A stretch of DNA of 64,000 nucleotides from the NCBI GenBank assembly GCA_037045585.1, contig JBAOIR010000054.1, positions 14,555 to 78,554 on the forward strand. The letters run 5' to 3'. The translations under genes were made by a program, and so were the position numbers. The notes beneath the pieces are model-generated. The model ran no database searches. It was not told the DNA's origin and saw only the letters and a list, made by a program, of their open reading frames with translations. The DNA is from SSF14 sp037045585. GTDB lineage: Bacteria > Actinomycetota > Acidimicrobiia > Acidimicrobiales > Microtrichaceae. Position 1 is the first letter of the stretch, and each line of letters opens with the position of its first letter. Shown here one piece after another: positions 59,577 through 64,000 of the stretch.

Positions 59577-60887
59577 ATGCCGACACCCCTTGCTCCCTCG
59601 CGCGCCCGCCACTGGGTGGTTGTCTTTGCGGTTACGCTGGCGGTGCTGTCGTATATAGACCGCGTGGCCATTTCGAAGGCTGCTCCGTACATCATGCAGG
59701 ACCTGGGGCTGACGAAGACGGAGATGGGGCGCGTCTTTTCGGCGTTCGCTCTGGCCTATGCGCTGGCGGAGATCCCCAGCGGCTGGATGGGCGACACGTA
59801 CGGCCCACGCAAGGTACTGATGAGGATCGTGGTGTGGTGGTCGTTCTTCACGGCGTCGGTCACCGTGATGTGGAACGGGTTGGCGCTGATGATCAATCAG
59901 TTGCTGTTCGGCGCAGGCGAAGCCGGCTGCTTCCCGAACCTCACCAAGATGTTCACCACCTGGCTGCCCTCGCGAGAACGGGTGCGCGCCCAGGGAATCA
60001 TGTGGATGGCGGCAAGGTGGGGCGGGGCCTTCACGCCGATCCTGGTCGCCCCGGTCTTCACTCGTGCTGCCCTGGCGCGCGGCGTTTCTGATCTTCGCGT
60101 TCCTGGGCGTGATTTGGGCCGTCTTCTTCTTCCGCTGGTTCCGGGACGACCCCAAGGACCACCCGGCGGTCAACGCGGCAGAACTTGAACTGCTCGGCGG
60201 AGATCGCGGACCTCGCCTCGAGCCACGGCAATGTGCCGTGGGGCAAGCTGATCGCCTACCGGTCAGCCTGGCTGCTGTGGATCCAATACTTCCTGCATCA
60301 CCTACCTCTGGTACTTCTACATCACGTGGTATCCGACGTACCTGGACGCCAAGCTACGGATCAAGGACTGGAGCCGGCGAGCGCTCGCCATGCTCACCGC
60401 TCCGCTGTTCGGCGGCGGGTTCGGCTTCGCTGATCGACGGGCTCTGCACGGCGACGCTGGCCCACCGGCTCGGCGACATCGAACGCGCGACGCAGGCTAC
60501 TCGCGGACGTTCGGCTTCCTCGCCGCGGCGGGGTTCCTGCTGGTCTCGCTCAACACGGACAATCCGCTCGATGCTGGCGATTCATGGGCTGGCGAGCTTC
60601 TGCAACGACTTGGTGATGCCCTGCGCCTGGGGCACCTGCATGGACATTGGCGGCAAGTACGCCGGCACCTTGTCGGGCACATGAACATGATGGGCAACAT
60701 CGCCGGCTTCGTGGCCCCGCCGGTGGGCGGCATCATCCTGGATGCCACTCGGGGCACCGCATTCCCCAATGGCGACTACAACATGTTCATCTACACAATG
60801 GTGGGCGCCTATTTCCTGGGCGCGTTCTGTTGGCCGTTCATTGACCCCACGAAACCATTGGAAGTGGCCGACTCGCACACAGCGTGA
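59577..60887 (+). CDS. MFS transporter (sugar-acid/ExuT-like), frameshifted
   Basis: A major-facilitator carrier of about 436 residues. The first part HWVVVFAVTLAVLSYIDRVAISKAAPYIMQDLGLTKTEMGRVFSAFALAYALAEIPSGWMGDTYGPRKVL (seen in blocks) has the MFS loop-2 motif G-x-x-x-D-x-x-G-x-R-K. The ACS-type opening (SYIDRVAIS) is that of glucarate, galactonate and hexuronate carriers. Later parts in other frames include LPWRAAFLIFAFLGVIWAVFFF, WYFYITWYPTYL and GTLSGTMNMMGNIAGFVAPPVGGIILD. At least six single-base breaks lie between 60,060 and 60,680. Confidence 0.8.
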
Positions 60888-61270
60888 GAATTTTCCGGTC
60901 GGACTCACACTAGTACAGTGTGGAGCCGACTGTCGCTACCTTTCGCTGAGGAGGTAGCACGCCTAATTCGCGCGTCCGATGACCACCCGTCAGTAGCGTT
61001 GTGCCAACTGGCGCAGTCCCGGACCATATTTACCGGCAGTCATGACTGACTTGCGCAATCGTCTGCCGGCCATTCCGGCGAGCGAAGAGCGTGTTGGCGC
61101 GCCGGCTGAGCTGAAGCCGCTGCCGCAGGTTACCGGCACCGCGCATTTCCCGCAGAACGTTTCGGCGCTTCTTCTGCGCCGTGATCTTCGCGGCCATCTC
61201 CATGGCGGCCCTGGGATATACTACGTTGGCCAATCGCCAGCCACCTGGCAGACCATCCGGCTGCCATACT
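60888..61270. other. Intergenic/unassigned 383 bp
   Basis: Between convergent genes. It holds a small palindrome (CACACTAGTACAGTGTG near 60,907). A minus-strand open frame continues the beta-propeller region (VVDKVWQPDGLPGGW, then a Lys/Arg-rich stretch), but nothing recognisable as a gene was found. Confidence 0.4.
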
Positions 61271-62243
61271 TTATCGACCACGTAGCACGTACATGGGACC
61301 GGGTTTGGCCTGCGTCTCGATCTCCTGCTCCACCTGCAAATCCGGAAGATGGAGTTTGATGACCTTATTGGCGTCCTGCGCGGAGACGTAGAGGTACTCT
61401 CCCGTCGGGTCGAGAGCAAGCCCCTGTGCAGCGACTCCAGCAGGCCCACGCTTGATCTCCAGGAACATCTGAGGGTCCAGCACTGCTAATTCTCCGCTGC
61501 CCCTTAGGCTGGCGTAGACTCGTCTGCCATCCTTGGACGGAAGCAGACCGGCGGCTTGGCCGGGTACGCTCAGCGAGCGACGCACCTTGTTCGCTACAGC
61601 GTCCATTAGAACCACCATGTTGTTCGAACCGGTGGCGACCAACAGGCGTTTCTCGTCCGAGGTCAAGGCGAAGCCCATCGGTACGCCTCCTACCTCGAGT
61701 TGCCCCACCTACTTGCGGTATTGGATGTCAATTAATGACACCGTGCCGGACCCGGCATCGGCGGTCCAGGCCTTGCGTTCATCGCTGGTCAATTGGACCA
61801 TCTGTGGCAACTTGCCGGTGATCGGGATGGCTGCGTTCACTTTGCGTTTCTTGCCGTTCACAACGAGCAATGCGGCCGGATAGTCCGTGGTGACGTAGAA
61901 CAGGCCTGATTTCCCGCGCACGATGCCATGTGGCCGGCGGTACTCTCCCATTGAGATTTCACCGATGGTTTTTCGCTCTTTGAGGTCAACGATGGTGATG
62001 CTGTTGCCGCCCGGTTCGGCCGAGTTGAAGTTGCCGATACCGTAATTGGTCACATAAGCGGACTGCTCGTCGGCGGAGACCGCAAACTCATGAGGAGCTT
62101 TCCCGACGGCGACACGTGCTTCAAGTTTACCGTTGGCCGCGTCGTAGAAACCCACCGAGTCGTCGCTTTTCTGTAGCACCGAGCGTGTCGGCGCCCTCAG
62201 CCAGGGCGGCGCTCAGGACCAGGAAGGCGAGCAGACGAACCAT
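61271..62243 (-). CDS. YVTN-type beta-propeller secreted protein, interrupted
   Basis: A secreted beta-propeller of about 320 residues. The signal peptide MVRLLAFLVLSAALAEGADT starts at 62243. Blades follow: DDSVGFYDAANGKLEARVAVGKAPHEFAVSADEQSAYVTNYG, TVSLIDIQYRK, then GFALTSDEKRLLVATGSNNMVVLMDA and LDPTGEYLYVSAQDANKVIKL. One extra base near 62,185 shifts the frame, and an in-frame TAG at 61,709-61,711 separates IDIQYRK from VGQLEVGG. The family includes lactonase-like and cytochrome-like YncE proteins; the function is unknown. Confidence 0.75.
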
Positions 62244-62289
62244 AGCTCTATTGTCGCCCGAGACAAAGGAACGGCTACTCGACGCCGTC

Positions 62290-62758
62290 CTATTCGCGTT
62301 TCTTCTGCGGAACGAACTCGCGGATCGTGTTGAACAACGAACCGACCGCGAGTTGCACCGCCCACCGCCCCCCCGGATTGCCTCGGAAGTTGCTCCGATA
62401 GTCCCCTTAGGCATCCAGGTGTTCCCGATGAATTCGGAGGCGAAGGCTGCGCCCCCACTCGTGGTGAGTTGAACACCGTCCTCCCGTTTCGATCCAAGCG
62501 TGAGGAAGTTCCATACGATGGCGTGTGAAGAAGCGGGGGAAAGGAGCCCTTGCAGTCGCATTTGACGTAGCGCACGTCGTATCCCAGCGCGGCTGAGCTG
62601 GCGGCAGTCGAGCGAAGCCCCCGATGGTAAACCGGCCGAACCGGTCGGCCACCCGCCTTCTGAGTAGCCTTTCATTCCCTGACCCCACTCCGGCGCGTTC
62701 GTTGTTCATCTGGCCACCGGCTGCCGGCCCCAGAGCGCGGAATATGGCACCCGGGCTC
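62290..62758 (-). other. Degraded or frameshifted coding region, unrecognised
   Basis: Three minus-strand frames alternate over about 470 bp and end in the plausible terminal sequence WAVQLAVGSLFNTIREFVPQKKRE at 62290. Fragments such as TTSGGAAFASEFIGNTWMPKG are also present. The pattern of switching frames suggests one real gene damaged by indels. I do not recognise the product. Confidence 0.3.
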
Positions 62759-63122
62759 AAGTAGGTCTGACGTACACTATAGCCGCCAACGCTCAGAGCC
62801 TGTCAGGGGCTGGAACTGATCCCGCCGGATGGTGGTGCCCCAGAAACATGCCTGGCGTCAACGGCGGAGTCCCCGGTGGCTTTGTGTACTGACCCCCACG
62901 CCGGAAGGTGGCTCCGGCTGGACCCGGTTCCTGGTCGAAAGGGACGTCCTGACCTAGCCATCACGGCTGGCACTCAGGAGCAGCCGAAGCTGAAGAGTGC
63001 ACGCATAACAGTTGCTCTCCTTTCGGATGCCCCCAACCCGGGCAGACGGGTTCACTCTTTTGCAGATTCTGTCTGCTAAAATAACAGGTTTCCGACTACA
63101 GTACAGGAGTCCGCTTTCTCGC
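62759..63122. other. Intergenic region upstream of efp
   Basis: 364 bp with no supported gene. A 67-codon plus-strand frame (62876-63079) looks non-coding. Several short inverted repeats occur (for example CCGGAAGGTGGCTCCGG near 62,901), but no known RNA class was recognised. The efp promoter should lie in its last 100 bp. Confidence 0.35.
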
Positions 63123-63697
63123 ATGATTCAGGCGACACCAATCTGCGTCCCAGGAATGGTTGTGAAGTTCAACAACGAACTGCACACCGTCTTCACCATG
63201 ACCCACCGCACACCCGGCAACCTCCGCGGTTTTGTGCAGGTGAAGATGCGCAACATCCGCAGTGGCTCGATGTTCGAACACCGTTTCTCCTCGGAAGACA
63301 AAGTTCACAAGGCCATGCTCGAGGAAGTCGAGATGGAGTACATGTACGACGACGGTGAGTACTACTACTTCATGAAGACACCGAGAATTACGAGCAGACG
63401 CACCTGACCAAAGAGCATCTCGGTGGCGGAGGTTGAGTTCCTGATTCCTCAGTTGAAGGTGAAGGTCGAGTACTACGAAGGCCAAGCCCATCAGCGTCGA
63501 ACTCCCGCCGAGCGTCGATATGAAAGTCATGGAAACTGAGCCTGGCATCAAGGGCGCCTCGGTCTTCGAATGTCGGCAAGCCCGCGAAGATGGAAACTGG
63601 TCTGATTGTGTCCGTTCCGCAGTTTGTGAATGAAGGTGATGTCATCCGGGTCAGCACGTCGGAAGGCAACCTACCAGGAACGCGTGAAGCAAATTAG
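63123..63697 (+). CDS. efp: Elongation factor P, frameshifted
   Basis: EF-P rescues ribosomes stalled at polyproline. The KOW-like domain I reads MIQATPICVPGMVVKFNNELHTVFTMTHRTPGNLRGFVQVKMRNIRSGSMFEHRFSSEDK in blocks. Domains II and III continue in other frames as EVEFLIPQLKVKVEYYEG, KPISVELPPSVDMKV, ETEPGIKGAS and GKPAKMETGLIVSVPQFVNEGDVIRVSTSEG. The loop tip is PGNLRG, with Asn 33 at the position that is Lys in E. coli. Four or five single-base breaks follow 63,385. About 190 residues when repaired. Confidence 0.88.
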
Positions 63698-64000
63698 GCG
63701 AGCGTTCTCCAGAATTGCTGTCAACCTCGACATCGTCTTCCGATGCCCCGACCCGTGCGCAGGTCCAGGAGCAGGCGGTCTTTTTCGATTCGCGCGATGA
63801 CGGGTGAAGTTCGCCGTTGCGCAGCCCGGGCTTCCAGCTTTGACCGAATCTCCAGGCAAGGCGATCAGGTAGGTAGGCAGGTGTCTGCTCCGGAGTGGCG
63901 CCCCCCCTCCCAGGAGGGATTCGCCCGGGCATGACTTCGGCGCCGGGAATGCGCAAGCGATCATCTGCTCGGCTCTCTCACGGATAGCGCTGGTGTCTTG
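63694..64000 (-). CDS. selA: SelA-like L-seryl-tRNA selenium transferase, C-terminal part, frameshifted
   Basis: Only the C-terminal hundred residues are inside the window; the gene enters from the right. Across two or three frames one reads IRERAEQMI, then IPGAEVMPGESLLGGGATPEQT, LPTYLIALPGDSVK, and PVIARIEKDRLLLDLRTV, which matches the end of SelA (GGG...LP and RIEDDRLLLDLRTV). SelA is a PLP enzyme making selenocysteinyl-tRNA; related proteins exist, so function is inferred from this end alone. Its stop overlaps the efp stop (convergent). Confidence 0.6.

Noticed and set aside
61042..61359. A 105-codon plus-strand frame in the right-hand segment
   Set aside because: It overlaps the minus-strand propeller end, lacks motifs, and its opposite strand looks equally or more coding.
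62759..63122. A structured RNA (SRP, 6S or similar) upstream of efp
   Set aside because: Some hairpin potential exists, but the conserved loops of the classes considered were not found.
1..64000. CRISPR arrays, insertion sequences, rRNA or tRNA genes
   Set aside because: No regularly spaced repeats, transposase motifs or tRNA cloverleaf-type sequences were seen in the gaps between genes.

Overview
The window holds DNA that appears to come from two different organisms. Bases 1 to about 59,125 are very GC-rich (about 70%, by eye) and carry an actinobacterial gene set: a Pup-proteasome locus, a fused FbiC for coenzyme F420, a MarP-like protease, DUF3151, DUF3866 and DUF4193 proteins, and WYL regulators PafB/PafC. 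The mix fits the class Acidimicrobiia best (inference; no database search was possible). From about 59,126 to 64,000 base composition and codon use change abruptly. The genes there (CutA, an MFS sugar-acid type carrier, a YVTN beta-propeller, EF-P, a SelA-like enzyme) look like an Acidobacteriota (Solibacter/Bryobacter-like) genome. The most economical reading is a chimeric contig.

Layout. 0.5-8 kb: pyruvate kinase, alpha/beta hydrolase, patatin, DUF3151, a PLP decarboxylase, a MobA-like enzyme, rhodanese and RNase D. 8-11 kb: a minus-strand McrB-like AAA+ ATPase with a McrC/DUF2357-like partner and a Cys-rich protein. 11.4-15.5 kb: an overlapping hxlR-fbiC-LOG operon. 16.7-20 kb: transketolase and transaldolase. 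20-27.9 kb: an M15 lipoprotein, a FIST sensor protein, an ADP-forming acyl-CoA synthetase, DacB, a LON-domain protein and small membrane proteins. 28-31.2 kb: a TtuB-TtuA-TrmI operon for tRNA T-loop modification followed by a MarP-like protease. 31.2-33.2 kb: PPOX, ABM, pentapeptide-repeat protein and ferredoxin. 33.4-45.7 kb: arc, a large surface protein, dop, pup, prcB, prcA, pafA, DUF3866, pafB and pafC. 45.7-53.9 kb: two signal peptidases, a GDPD, tatB, tatC and helY, continuing the paf-tat-helY order known from mycobacteria. 53.9-59.1 kb: an oxidoreductase, an M20 amidohydrolase, a double-length ThyX-like protein, and DUF4193 and hypothetical genes.

How the genes work together: Pup is attached to targets by PafA and removed by Dop. 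Tagged proteins are unfolded by ARC and degraded by PrcA/PrcB, while PafBC is a DNA-damage-type transcription regulator. TtuB would carry sulfur to TtuA for 2-thiolation of tRNA position 54, next to m1A58 made by TrmI. The Tat and signal peptidase genes serve export.

Two patterns run through the actinobacterial part. First, at least sixteen start codons are preceded 6-9 nt upstream by a TANNNT box with no Shine-Dalgarno, which indicates leaderless transcription. Second, many conserved genes are broken by single-base indels, often in G/C runs and clustered in transaldolase and acyl-CoA synthetase; these look like uncorrected sequencing errors rather than biology. Frameshifted genes are therefore given as one full-span entry. 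No tRNA, rRNA, CRISPR array, transposase or prophage was seen.
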